A stretch of DNA of 64,000 nt, from NCBI GenBank assembly GCA_024349245.1, contig JALDNG010000007.1, positions 6,771,501-6,835,500 on the forward strand. The letters are read 5' to 3'. The notes under the pieces are model-generated. The model did no database searches and was not told the DNA's origin. It saw nothing but the letters and a program-made list of their open reading frames with translations. Position 1 is the first letter of the stretch; each line of letters opens with the position of its first letter. Below are positions 23,201-36,000 of the stretch, in pieces. A program made the translations under genes and the position numbers. The DNA is from Neodontobutis hainanensis (lineage: Eukaryota; Chordata; Actinopteri; Gobiiformes; Odontobutidae).

Positions 23201-26200
23201 ACAGGATGCCAATATAAATGATAGGCATTAGTAATCTATGTAAAAGGACTTAATATGGTGCTGATAATACTCCTGCAGTAGGGCATAGTCATGATGGTAA
23301 AAATATGTTTATGACAAAGCCTTACTGTCTCTGGGCCTCTGTGTCCATCACCAGGGAAATGTAGCCGTCAATGAGAGAGAAAGAGAAGAACTTGATACAG
23401 TCCAGGTCCTGGGTGGGCGAAGTCAGTACATCCTCGTTTGGACTAGAGAGCAAACAATTCAGAAGAAAACAGGACTGAAAGTTAATGTGTGGTTTACGTC
23501 ATGTGCTGCCATCTTGTGTTTTATTTAGGTATTGCAGTATCAGAAGCTCACCTGTTGGAGTAGAAGAGGACATCTATGAGTTTAGTTGCGATGGACGGCA
23601 GTGTGTCCGGGTCCAGAGACATGACACAGAACTGGTTTTGTGGGATTAGCACCGGATGAACTGTGGGCTGCATGGCTGGGGATTGGAAAAGGAAAAATGT
23701 CATACCTAACTAAAACTATGTACAAACTCGATTCCCAAACAGTTGGGACACTGTACAAGTTGTGAATAAAAACTGAATGCGATGATGTGAACGTTTCAAA
23801 TTTCAATATTTTATTTAGAATACAAAATAAATAACATATCAAATGTTGAAAGTGAGACATTATGAAATGGCATGCCAAATATTTGCTCATTTTGGAATTT
23901 CATGAGAGCTACCCACATCAAAATATTTGGGACAGGTAGCAATAAGAGGCCTGAAATATTTCCAGAAAACATTGTTGGTGAATACAATGCCATCCGCCGT
24001 TGCAACTAAAACGCTATAGGTCGAGAAAGAAGCCATATCTAAACAAGATCCAGAAGCACAGGTGTTTTCTCTGGAGCCAAGGCTCATTTAAAATGAGTTC
24101 TTTTTGAAAAACTGGGATGCCATGTCATCTGCACTAAAGAAGACAAGCTCAACCCAGGTTTTCATCAGCGCTTAGTTCAGAAGCCTGCATCTCTGAAGGG
24201 ATGGGGGCATGAGTGTGTGTGGCATAGGCGGCTTACATCTGGAAAGGCACCATCAATGTTGAAAGCTATATCCAAGTTCTAGAACAACATATGCTCCCAT
24301 CTAGACGTTGTCTCTTTCAGGAAGACCTTGCATTTTCCAACATGACAATGCCAGACACATACTGCATCAATTAAAACATCATGGCTGCGTAGAAGAAGGA
24401 TCCGGAACTGAAATGGCCAGATCTTTCACCCAGAGAAAACATTAGGTATATCATAAAGAGGAAGATGCGACAAAGGAGACCTAAGACAGTTGAGCAACTA
24501 GAAGCCTATATTAGACAAGAATGAGACAACATTCCTAAACTTGAGCAACTTGTCTCCTCAGTCCCCAGACGTTTGCAGACTGTTATAAAAAGAAGACGGG
24601 ATGCCACACAGTGTTAAACATGACCTTGTTCCAACTTTTTTGAGTGTTTGATGTGTTGATGACAGGAAATTATAACTTATTTTTCCCTTCAAAATGATAC
24701 ATTTTTTTGGTTTAAACATTTGATATGTCATCTATGTTGTATTGTGAATAAAATATTGAATTTTGAAACTTCCACATCATTGCATTCTGTTTTCATTCAC
24801 AATTTGTAGTGTCCCAACTTTTTGGTAATCAAGTTTGTAGGATGTGGTTTAACTGTGGTTTTATGCCTTTTTACTCAATGCATGAAAATAAAATTTAAGT
24901 TTAGTTAAGGCCTCTCTTCAGTGCATGTTCACTCAGTACAGAAAAACATTATTTATGGCTGTTATTCAAAAACTAGTCAGCGTGTTGACACAAAGTTAAC
25001 ATCTTAGAAAAGCAGAAAAATAAAGATTGTGAAGGGCACGTACAGCATTGTACAGCTTGTGCTAAACTTGGTGGTGACGTAAAAATAACTTCCTGTCAAA
25101 GACGTGCTGAGTGGAACTCAAAAGCTCCTTGCGAGTGGGGGTTTAATGCACACACTACTGCTGTTAGAGGGCACGCTGTCCTCATCAAAAGGAGTGTAAG
25201 AAAAGTCATGTATGCTGCCTATAATGTCTAAATATTTTTTTTTTTACATTGTTGTTACAAATAGGGGCAATATTTCGATTTGTTATTCAGGATTTCTGTA
25301 AGAATAGTAGAAATGTATGGCCTGCTAACTGCATATTCATTATTAAGATTATGCGTTTTACAAAACCTGAAGGTGGAGCCAAACACTCCTCAGAGAGACA
25401 GTGGCAACAATATCTAAATCATTGCAGTATTTTGGGCTGTACTGTACCTTCTTTGATATTCTTGTGAAGGCCATTGGAAACATCCTGACTGTGCACAGGC
25501 ACAGACTCTCCAGCCTCCTCCCTGTAAATGTTGAACTCCTCCTCCAGAGTGGTGATCACAACAGAGAGATCCTTTTCTCTTATCTACATTAAAACAAGAG
25601 AAGAACATGCTCTTTGTTAAAACAAACTCTGTAACAACTTCCTATCACAGGTTAGGCCATCAAATATACTATTCAAGGTAACCCTTTTCAAAGAAAAGGT
25701 AGACTAATCACAAGTCTGTTAAGATGTCTATTTTTGCCTCCATAACACTTTTTAGTGTAATACACTAACCAACTTTTTGACTGTCTATCTATAAAAAAAT
25801 AGAATTATAAACATGGATTAGAGGAGCATAGATTAGGCCTCACCAGGATAAAATCGGTCTGATAGGTGGACAGCATAAAGACAGAGACATGCTGCTGGGC
25901 CAGTGGCGCGATGACAGACTTGGCTATTTTGGTGACTCCCACAGCTTGCGAGCTGCTGGAGGTGTTGCCGTTGGAAACCACATTGAGCGGCAGCCAGATC
26001 GAGCCTTCTACTTGCAGGTGTTCAGAGGGCTGGAGCTCTGGAGGTGAAAAAGAAAGGGGTCAAACGCAGGGTAATTGTGTGAAATGTGTTTTTAAAGTTA
26101 AATGTGATCTTTAAAATATGACCTTTACTAAAATAGTTGCTACTTTCAGCATTAAATTGAAGAGGAACAAATGATCACACAAACTAAACTGGTGTGCAAC

Positions 26201-29200
26201 GTCTACTCTTGTGAATGTATCTATATTTGAAGAAGATGACAGAAATACTAAATATGTCATCCCATAATACTGCATGTGTCAACCATGCGTCTTTATTACT
26301 GTAATAGAGTTAAATAAGCCAGATTGTCAAGTAACTATTTCCTGATGTTTGTGGTGGAGAAAATGTGCACCCACTTCCTCTAGTCACCTTCTCGCTCTCA
26401 AGATTAAAAATGCCAATGCTATATATAGCTCACAGTAACATAAGTCAATCTTATGACCTGGAGAGGCCCTACCTACATTTATTAATTACTGACTCCAAAG
26501 TATTATAAGATACAGCTTTTACATGTAGGTCACAAACAAAATTATGCAGGATAAAAATATATGTGTTAGGCTGTCCTCGGAGCAACTTCAACTCTCAGTG
26601 ATAAATGTGTGGGAGAAGGCTAATTGAAAGTTGTATAAATTAACTGTTGCAAGTCCTCAGAGCCACAATAGAAGGTAAAGTAGTAAAAGAAAATCTCATA
26701 CAAGCCATTTCAGTCAACATAAATGTTTTCTACCGCCTGCTGTAGAGTTTTAGTTTCTTTGCTGCCTTTCAAAAGATCACTGTTCTAGCTGGTATAATTT
26801 GTCACAGACAGCCCCATGTGGCTCTGCTACAGCAGCTTTTACCACTTAAAATAGACCCATGTGAAGGAGAGCCAAGGAGATGTAGCACCCTCAAGCAATA
26901 TATGCCTTTTACAGACATATCTGCATCAAAAGAAAATTAAGGCAAAGGAACAAGGAAGAAAGTAACGACTAAGCCATTGTTGAGATATTGTTACACCCAA
27001 CAACAGTAATTTGAGCAAAATATAAGGAAAGAACTGAATGACAGGAATTGAATGACATTTGTATATGTACAAAACAGTGTTTAACCTTTGAAGCCCTCTT
27101 CATCGAGGACAACTGTGTAGTTCTCTGGTGTCTCTGTCAGACTGAAAAACTTACATCTGAAAGAAAAGAAGAGATACAGAAACATTAAGGAGAAAACACA
27201 CTGTAAGCAATGCCAAAGATATGGTTGGAGGACAGTGAATGAACACCAAGTGTCTCACATTTTCATTTTGGGAGTTACCAGGAACAAAGTGCACAGGGTT
27301 TAGGGCCCACAGTTACTAAGCACAAATCAATATCAATGTAAATGTATATTTATATTAATCTGTATCAATGTGAATGCATCTCTAAACAAGTTCATGGTTT
27401 AAGTCCATCTCAGCAACATTTAGGTCCATCTTTTGTCCTAAGGTTATAAATATTTTAAAAGAATATTTTACAAATGAATAAACCTTTTGGTTAAACATAC
27501 AGTTGGTAATCCTCTTTTTACAAAATGGTGAGTCACAGCACCTGAAAAGACACACAGTCACAATGACAAGGTATAACTAACTATGAACTAACCAAGTATG
27601 TTAAAGATCAAAAAATGACCGTGCCCTAATCACTCACGAATACTCACCTGAACAGGTTAGTTCACGTTCTCTGACAGCCAGTGTCAATGAATACAATAAA
27701 ACACAAACTCTCAAACTAGAGAGTTTGGAGCAGGACAAGATTGATTTTTATAAGTTTAATTCACAAATCTTGTGAGAGTCCAGCTGCGGCGCAAAATAAA
27801 TCCAGTTTCCCCCATTGTGGAAATCAAACCCCTTGCCTCAAAACAAAAGGCCTTTTACAACTTGTTGAAAACGTTAAATGGTTAAAACTATAAATAGATT
27901 AAATAGATGAGAACTGGATAAAGCATTAATCTAGGCTCATTTGTTTGTTAGCTTTGTGTTTGCGTCATCAAGCTAAGTGAGCGTCACCCTCCCTTGATCA
28001 GAATCATGTGCAGATAAACTCACTTAAGCACACAGTTTTTAACTATTCTTTTTGACCGAGTTCTACCTTTTAGTACACCTATGTAGTGGCAGGTTTTTCC
28101 TGCGTTTTCCCTCATTGGAGATGCCTGGGCTTACCGATTGATTGTATTGACTCAGCACCTGAGTGTGACCAAACAGCCGACTCAACAAAATCTCTGCCAT
28201 GAGCTGGGAATGAGACAAACAAATAGACAGGGAGAGGCCTCTGTGGCACTGACTACCAGCTGTGCACGCTGAGCCAGCTCTTTGTGTGATCCAAATGTGT
28301 TTCCTGCAGGTAGGGAACGTCCAGGCCCTATCCTGTGAATGAGAATGATTAGGACAGGATTCTCACAAATCTCCGAGCTACAGAGTTGTCCAAAGCCAAT
28401 AAATGATTGTTAAAACTGTGCCATTCCTCACATGTGGTGTTTATTGTGAGGGGATTTTTCATTAGACATACTACACAAGACAATATATTTAGTATTATTC
28501 ATGCATAATGTTTGTGTTGCACAAAATTATATTAGTTTTTTTTCTGACTGAATAAAATACAGGTAAAGTAGCATTGGTTTGTAGAAGCCCTGATATGCAC
28601 CAGAAGTAGTTTTCCACGTATTGTTTTCCCTTATCTTCTAGATTCTGCTTGAATTATAATCTGTAATGCATCAAAGAAACTTATGAAAGCTGGTGCTGAT
28701 GGACAATACCAAGAACAACTTCAAAACATGAAAAAGCACAAGGATAACTATAAATAAAATACAGATATAACCCTTTTGTCTTATAGCTTGCAATAACAAT
28801 AAAGGCAGTTTCTTACATTTCCCAAATCCCTGTTAACAGAAAATAAGTTGGGATTTAAAAAGAAAGACACCTCCGACCACTGACTTGCAACATGGAGAAA
28901 ATGTTTTATTTATTTTTTTCTTCCCTGTAGATCTATAAGTGTAAAGAACTAGCACATCCAAAGAGTTCAGACCATTTTAAACATGAAAGAACGCAATACT
29001 ATCCAATAAAGCATAATGTACTAAGTAGAGCAGGTGAGATCAAAAGAGCACATAGACACAAGAGTAAGCTTTGACTGAGAACTGTGGCAGGGAGCAACCA
29101 TAAGAGCAAAACAAACTGACATTGTTGAAGTGTTAGATGTGGATGAATGCAAAGGCACGTCTATGCCCTCTATCAAAGGGAAGTGGGGATGACACTGTGT

Positions 29201-30865
29201 GAACCAGAAGAAGGACGCCTGACAGATCGCTGAAGCAGACAAGTGGAAAGCTCCCCGCTGCGTTTCTGCCTCAGCTGAGGTTTTGTTCATCTCTTGCTCT
29301 TGTTAGTGAGCTGCAAAAGAAAAGGGGACAAAGTGGAGCGTCCACTGTACTCTTTAAACCTTATACCGACTGTTCCTTTGGAGCAGTCTTATTCTTGTAT
29401 TTGTGCCACAAATATGTTGAATATTTAGGTGCATTTTGAGGCATAGGTTTGGCTATACCTAAACTGGTCACCTCTTGAAAATTCTGCTTAGGACTGCTGC
29501 ACACATTCAGGAGTGGGTCGCTAATGAATGGCAGGGGCCTGGAAGAGGGAGACTAACTTTGTGGGAGTCGACTCAGTCACTCCCCATTGCCTATAGCTTG
29601 ACCAGAGAAAATAACCATCCCTGGTCACAATAAAAGAACAGGAAAAACAAGGAAAAACACATCTAAAGCACATTGTGCAGGACAGAAGCACAACAACAAG
29701 AAACAAACAGGCCAATGCTAATCCAAGGAAATGCAGCCAGCATGGTTTTCTGGTTTATTTTGGGTTCGGCTTTCTTTGTTTCTGTGTGCATTGTTAAACA
29801 TTTACTTAATATGGCAATATAAAATATATATTTTTTTAATGTTATGTTTTGTGCAAGATTCTAGAACATGTGTTTATAGTTTTGATAATATATCTAAAAT
29901 TACAAAAAAGGGGCTTATTTTTTTTTACAAACCAGGCCCAATGACGCTGAGACCGCTGCACCAATCATCTTCCTCATTTGGTGATTGACAGGTCTAAAGG
30001 CCCACCCCTTGAATTACTGACAATTGGGGCTAAATGTGTTCAGCCCAGAGACTTGGATTTGGTTTAAACCTAGAGATTTTTTAAGTATTAGTGAAATTTT
30101 CTGTACTACTAAGAGAGAAAGGTAAAAAAGTGACAGAAACAGCAGGAGATTGTCTTATAAATACATTAACTTTATCTATATTTTTTCCAATTAGTATAAT
30201 TAGACACATTTGGCCTTATTTGTTATTGTATCCTGAATATGCATCCACAAAGGAAACTCTTGGTGAGAGATGGTGTCCAATTCGATGTGAACTGAGGCCA
30301 GTCCAGTCTTTCAGAAAACACTGATGAGAAACTGGACAGATGCTTGTCTCAGCCAGCGCAATAAACAATTACATAACAAAGGAAGGCTATCTAGGGATTA
30401 AGAGAAACACACTATGATGCCAACATGAGCTGGGTACAGGCTGGACCAGAGGGTCTTTAACGGGACACCAGAGGCATTTAAATCGGATTCACATCGGATT
30501 CACATTCCCTAGCAATACCTTAATGCTGTGATGGAGCATGAATTTCCTGAATCTATATACAGTCTTGATTTAATATTCACTTTGGAAGAGTATCACAAAA
30601 TAAAACTCTCTCGGTTTTTCACAGTTTTGTACCTGTTACAGCTCCATGCACTGCAGCAGACCCAGTAATGGAGGCATAGCAGACATGTACAGACAAACCA
30701 CCACCGCTCAAAAAGAAGAGCCCTGTAGGTATTCCAACAGAAAGCCAATCCCCACACTGTGTTCCTCAGAAACATGAGCTTTATCAAGGGGTGAGTGAAG
30801 TGCACCAGCCCATTCTTGGATATGCTGGTGACCCGTAGTATGTGGTCCAATATGTGCAAGTCCAT
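20263..30865 (-). CDS. castor1: CASTOR1 (GATSL3), cytosolic arginine sensor for mTORC1
   Basis: Nine exons: 30756-30865, 27086-27156, 25844-26037, 25448-25583, 23552-23675, 23326-23442, 23083-23165, 22353-22447 and 20263-20343. They give 1011 nt, or 336 residues (human about 329), phases consistent. CASTOR1 binds GATOR2 and releases it on binding arginine. It is built of ACT-type domains. The start MDLHILDHILRV with HFTHPLIKLMFL matches CASTOR1 rather than CASTOR2 (HPLIKL). Exon 2: CKFFSLTETPENYTVVLDEE. Exon 3: VGVTKIAKSVIAPLA and VSVFMLSTYQTDFIL, with the Ser-Val of the arginine pocket. Exon 7: SSGELWKMVRIGGQPLGF. Exon 8: DECGIVAQI and STFSFDHAL, keeping the Glu, Thr-Phe and Asp expected in the pocket. 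The first donor (gtgggg) is weak. Large introns hold a Tc1 element and LINE tails. It is adjacent to the two cytokine genes, as in human 22q12. Confidence 0.94.
21240..21306. repeat. LINE/SINE tail-like sequence
   Basis: Phrases such as aaagcactttgagttaccc and gtgctatataaataaaagtg are widely repeated in fish genomes as retroposon tails. The fragment is too short to classify. It lies in the last castor1 intron. Confidence 0.4.
21580..21725. mobile_element. L2-like LINE fragment
   Basis: Contains ggaagccggagtacccggag and agaacccacagttatacctg, the conserved 3' region of fish L2-type LINEs. It lies in the last castor1 intron. No coding capacity remains. Confidence 0.5.
22805..23030. mobile_element. 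L2-like LINE 3'-end fragment
   Basis: Contains gtgactggagcttgtcccag, gggcacaccccggacagtgg and ccattcactctccc, all familiar from fish L2 tails. It lies between the castor1 exons at 22353-22447 and 23083-23165. Confidence 0.5.
23723..24837 (+). mobile_element. Tc1/mariner-type element, internally deleted and decayed
   Basis: Long terminal inverted repeats of roughly 60 bp begin CAAACTCGATTCCCAAACAG at the left; the right end is the imperfect reverse complement. TA dinucleotides flank both ends (23721-23722 and 24838-24839), the Tc1/mariner target. Between them the plus strand keeps scraps of a transposase reading, for example PKTVEQLEAYIRQE and VPRRLQTVIKRR near the 3' end, broken by stops. 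The 1.1-kb length and missing middle indicate internal deletion. It is inserted in a castor1 intron. Confidence 0.75.
27157..30755. other. castor1 intron 1
   Basis: A 3.6-kb intron. Several chance ORFs on both strands (for example 29021-29290 minus and 29731-29988 plus) show no family resemblance and no splice support. No transposon ends were recognised. It may hold regulatory DNA, but nothing specific can be supported. Confidence 0.4.
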
Positions 30866-31305
30866 ATTCCGAGTTGCCAGCAGCAGTGCAGGGTCTTGTG
30901 CGTGAACATGCGATGCATAAGAACCTTCCTAACAAAGTGATACTATTGAAATAAAAAAAATACACGCCTAGATGAGCATTCCCAAGAGAAAGATTTTGAT
31001 CAGCGTCACTTGCTCGTATCACAAAACGAAAAACATCCGACGAAATCCTAGCCACTCTTTAGTCAACTACTGTATATTCAAATATAAGCCTCGGCCCCTG
31101 AACGCGACACGCCTCCTCATCTTAAAGCCACACGTACGTTTCCTGAATGTGCTGTATATGAGTGTTTCAGCGGTTTTCACAGCCTGTTCCGGTAAGCGCT
31201 TCAGGTTAAAAGATCATTATCATGCGCCAAACTTTGTTTCTGTTGGTGAGATTAAAAACTTTTTATGCAGATCTTAAAAGGGAAATATGTAATTTATTTA
31301 CAGTA

Positions 31306-32312
31306 TATACACTCACCTAAAGGATTATTAGGAACACAATACTAATACTGTGTTTGATCCCCTGTGGCTTTCAGAACTGCCTTAATTCTATGTGTCATTG
31401 ATTCAACAAGGTGCTGAAAGCATTCTTTAGAAATGTTGGCCCATAGTGAAAGGATAGTATCTTGCAGCTGATGGAGATTTGTGGGATTTCCAGGGCACGA
31501 AGCTCCCATTCCACTACATCCCAAAGATGCTCTATTGGGTTGAGATCTGGTGACTGTGGGGGCCATTTTAGTTCAGTGAACTCATTGTCACGTTCTTGAA
31601 AACAATTTGAAATGATTCGAGCTTTGTGACATGGTGCATTATCCTGCTGGAAGTAGCCATCAGAGGATGGGTACATGGTGGTCATAAAGGGACGGACATG
31701 GTCAGAAACAACGGTAAGCCAGGGCATTTAAACAATGCCCAATTGGCACTAAGGGGCTTAAAGTGTTTTTTTTTTTTTTGGTGAGCTCGTGCAAATTGTA
31801 GCTTCCTTTTCCTAGTTGTAGTGGAGATGAGTGGTACCCGGTGGGGTCTTCTGCTGTTGTAGCCCATCCACCTCAAGGTTGTGCGTGTTGTGGCTTCATA
31901 AATGCTTTGCTGCATACCTCCGTTGTAACGAGTGGTTATTTCAGTCAAAGTTGCTCTTCAATCAGCTTGAATCAGTCGGCCCATTCTCCTCTGACCTCTA
32001 GAATGAACAAGGCATTGGACTTGGTCCCACAGGACTGTTGCATACTGGATGTGTTTCCCTTTTTACAGCATACTTTGTAAACACTAGAGATGGTTGTGCG
32101 TGAAAATCCCAGTAACTGAGCAGATTGTGAAATACTCAGACCGACCCGTCTGGCACCAACAACCAGGCCACGCTCAAAATTGCTTAAATCACCTTTCTTT
32201 CCCATTCTGACATTCAGTTTGGAGTTCAGGAGATTGTCTTGACCACGACCACACCCCTAAATGCACTGAAGCAACTGCCATGTGATTGGTTGATTAGATT
32301 AGAACAGGTGTA
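31306..32312 (-). mobile_element. Tc1-like transposon with broken transposase
   Basis: The left end reads tacactcacctaaaggatta, a Tc1-type terminal repeat. The opposite end stops near gaacaggtgt, where the matching repeat is lost. The minus strand encodes a transposase split over three frames (about 31395-32205): an N-terminal helix-turn-helix (MGKKGDLSNFERGLVVGARR; SISQSAQLLGFSRTTISSVY), then a middle piece (YEATTRTTLRWMGYNSRR), then the catalytic end with DNAPCHKA and PPQSPDLNPIEHLWD. The frame breaks make it inactive. It lies between castor1 and nipsnap1. Confidence 0.85.
31395..32205 (-). pseudogene. Frameshifted Tc1 transposase
   Basis: Three overlapping or adjacent minus-strand reading frames (31972-32205, 31682-31948 and 31395-31727) together cover the DNA-binding and DDE regions of a Tc1 transposase. 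The second Asp (QDNAPCHKA) and the Glu of IEHLWD are still readable. The joins need frame changes, so no functional protein is expected. Confidence 0.8.
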
Positions 32313-33077
32313 AAGAAATATTGCATACTTGGAAGTTGTGAGCCTGCAGCAGATAACAGGAAGCTGCTGAATGAAACTAATATTGCAGGGGAAAAAAACA
32401 TTTGGCTCCGTTAAATTAGAGCAATACTTAAAAGAAGCCTTGTAATAACTTGCAGTTTTATTTTTTTTAGTTTTTTTATAAGTTCCCTTTGTGCTTTTCC
32501 AGCAATAAACCAACAAACACAAAAAGTGTGTTTAGTCATTTTATTTTGAAAATATTAAGTTAAGTTAACGTTACACCAGAAGTAAATCATCTTTGTAAAT
32601 CATGACTTTTATTTTGATTTTACAGCAGTAAGTATGAGGTAGCATTAATGATTAAATTGGATCAAACTTCAGTATGATTCATTGTTAAAGCACAATCACA
32701 AAACTGTGCACCACCAGAGAAAAAAAACAAAGGCTGTGAGAAATTATAGAATTCAGAATAAAATCTAATTACAAGAAAATAGTGCACCCATCTTTGTGCT
32801 ACTATAATTTAATAGAGTAAAACATTTTAATCATCCTTTCACTTTCACAGCCTTTGACCTAAGTTTGATATGCGTCCTGCAAAATAGATACATTTGGACT
32901 CCTACCATAAGCTGACTTTGCAGTTTTACCATAGAATCTGGAAACCTGGTTGTAACGGGTCATCCACGCAATCTAAAAATGATTACAGTAGGAACAATGT
33001 TTCTGCTCTCTGAAGTGTTGTGTCATGCAGCAGGTTGAGGAGCTGCAGTCACTGGGATTGGACTTCTTTGTCCAGTC

Positions 33078-36000
33078 CTACTGTAACGGTGAAGTCTTGG
33101 TGGGAATCATTATTCTGGACTCCATGCTTCTGATCAAAGGCACTAGCAAAGTACACAGAGGGTTTATTTTTTTTATGCACACACCCGCACACACGTTTAT
33201 CAAACATATCCTTCTAGAAAGCAAAGATTTATGTGTTTAACCACTTATTAGTTCTTTAATTTTTTATATTTTTTTTTATCTAATACTAAATAAACTCATC
33301 CCTGTTAAAATGATGGAAATGCAACTTATGGCCTCTTTCGCTTAACAACTGCTGATTTGGGGTGTGTGCATGCTTCTTACCTGTATAATACACATTTGAA
33401 TCCCATCCCTCTTTTAACCAGGCCGCATTCCTAGTCTCTTGCCTTGATTGCAAATTCTCATAGGCTGAAAAAATAATATTATGGAGGTAGCCATTATAGT
33501 TTATTAAATAAACAATGCTACTTGCATCAATCAAGACCAAACCCGCAGACATTCAATAAATAGAAGTAATAAAAATGTATGTAATGTGCAGAAAAAAAAC
33601 AAGCAAATATATTTGCATTACACATTATTAATTCAAAGACCTCCCACCTTTAGGCTAGTGTTTAACATGTTATCAGCTTAAAATATACTCACCCCACAAA
33701 TGATGAACAACATACAGGTCACCTATTTGTGAGAAGAACCCTCCCACTGCTTCATTGTTTTCTTGTCTGTACTTGATTGCCCTTGCCCTGTTGGAAGAAG
33801 CATATTTCTGAGAATGTCATATCAATCACAATAATATTAGGGCTCAATAAATGAGCCTAAGTAACAGCCTCTTGCAGTTTGTAACATATATTATACTCAC
33901 CAGTGGTTGCCCCATTCAATCATGGTCCCCGGCTGAAAGAGGCAAGTTAAACATTGTTATATAAAAAGTTACTGTTTACACTGCAGAGGGCATAGTGCTA
34001 GAAAAAATAAAGTAGTTCAGCTTCACAAACCAGTTAAAATGCATATTTTTATTCACATAAAAGGAATATTTTACATAACACTGTTAACATAACTGTTTCA
34101 TTACTGAAGTTGTCATAATAACGTTTTTTGGAAGAACATTTAGGCCACAACATCATGTCTGTATGAATCTCTAAAAAGTAACATACATAAAACTACCGTT
34201 TCATTTATGTAGACAATATGAAATTAAGTGTTTTATATTTGGTTTTGTCATCTCATTTTGTTTTGGCAAAATGCATTCTGAAAATATCAAAAAGGATTTT
34301 TTTTTTGTGAACACTCAGTTGAGTGTTAATCATTTGCTGCAAAAGCAGGATGCTATGTGGGGCTAAAAGTGCCAAAATAAAATAAATACATCTTAAATAA
34401 TTGAATGTGCTGTTAATTAATTAAAATGGGAAATAAATACATACTTAAAGCTGCACTACCTGATTTGCTGTTGTCATCCCTGTCTCAGACTTCACTCTCT
34501 TCCAAAAGCATCCTAGGGACCTCTCCTGCTTCTCTTTTATTAAAAAAATACCAAAACAATTTTTCCTCCACAAAATATAATATACAAAACTGAAGTTTAG
34601 CACTTAGCATTATTTTAGCGAGCAACTTTAGTGTCAGGACGCCAATTATTTTCGCCTCATTAAACATTACGTGGTTGAACTAACAGTATTTATTGTTGCC
34701 TCCCTTTTCTCTGATATTTTTCTTTTTCAAGGTGGTTCTCTGTGTTAAAATACATTTTCAGTGCTGAAAACATACTTTATCAGCAGCTATTACACTTCCT
34801 GTAATGTCAGCTCACAAGAAGGTGTAGACCAATAGGAGCGCTCCTAATTCGAGCATGTGGTTTGCTTTCATGTGATTGGCCAGTTTTTTCCATCCCTGAG
34901 TAACTTATTTAATCCCCTATAATGAGTAGACAGCATCATAAAGCATGTTTATTTCACTAATAATTGCTTTTACAATATAGTATAGTAATATAGTACTAGA
35001 AAAAAAAATAAAATAAAAAATGTACAGGATCTTTAAATGTATTTAAAAAATAAAATTATTAAACCCCATGAATTAATTTTATCTGTCAACCTCACCCATC
35101 AAGTTGGCGGGCTCTAATACCCGATTGGTTACACTGCGCTCCAAGGTAAGACAGATCTATCCCAGATAATAGATTGGTGTAGAGCTAGCTATCTTTAAGT
35201 TGGTATGCTTCAATGTTGGTTCAGCGTGCAAAGTGCAAGAGAAATGTCAAAAATGTGCCCAGAGCTGCTGAGAGAAGCAGGAACTTTGAAGAAGCCCTGA
35301 GGAGAACTACAAAGGCTTCGGTGGCTCAGCCATAGCAGATACCTGCTGCTCCATCACATATACCTGTACAAGGTAAGTAATGCTAGCCAGATGTACTTGT
35401 AATGTATGACTCAGGACACATATGTGTTAGATTAGAGGTAGATTAGTGTTAGATTGTGATAAAAAGAACATGATGCTCAGAACTGCACTCGGTTAGTCTG
35501 GTATATCAGATCGTTTTCCTTTTTTCAAAAGGACGGTCTAGTCCCTTTCTCACAGCGAATCACTACCTCAGCAATTTTGCGGATGGACCAATCACAAGTC
35601 GTTTGTCTCCAGCAGGGTGTGGTTTGCTGACTACGTCATACACTAGTAAATTGTCTCGCATGTCTAGTTCAAAACATTCAACATGGCACACCCTACTGAG
35701 AGATAGTTTATTTCTATTCTATTCTTGCCTCGGTTTTGAATAATTAACAAAGTATAAAAATTATGAAACCGCTCTGGTGTCCACTCTACTGCTGGCCATG
35801 CTAACTAGCGGCACTAACGTGGCTTTGTTGTTAACCGGCTGTGTCGTGTCGCCTTTTTTCGATTGGTTAACATTCCTCTTGTAAACCCCACCCTTGAAAT
35901 TAAATGCAAGCAACAGGGTCCCAGACTACATGCTCTCGATGTGCAATTCCTGATCAGCATTATTCTGCTCACTGACTTGGATGGGTGAGGTTGACAGATA

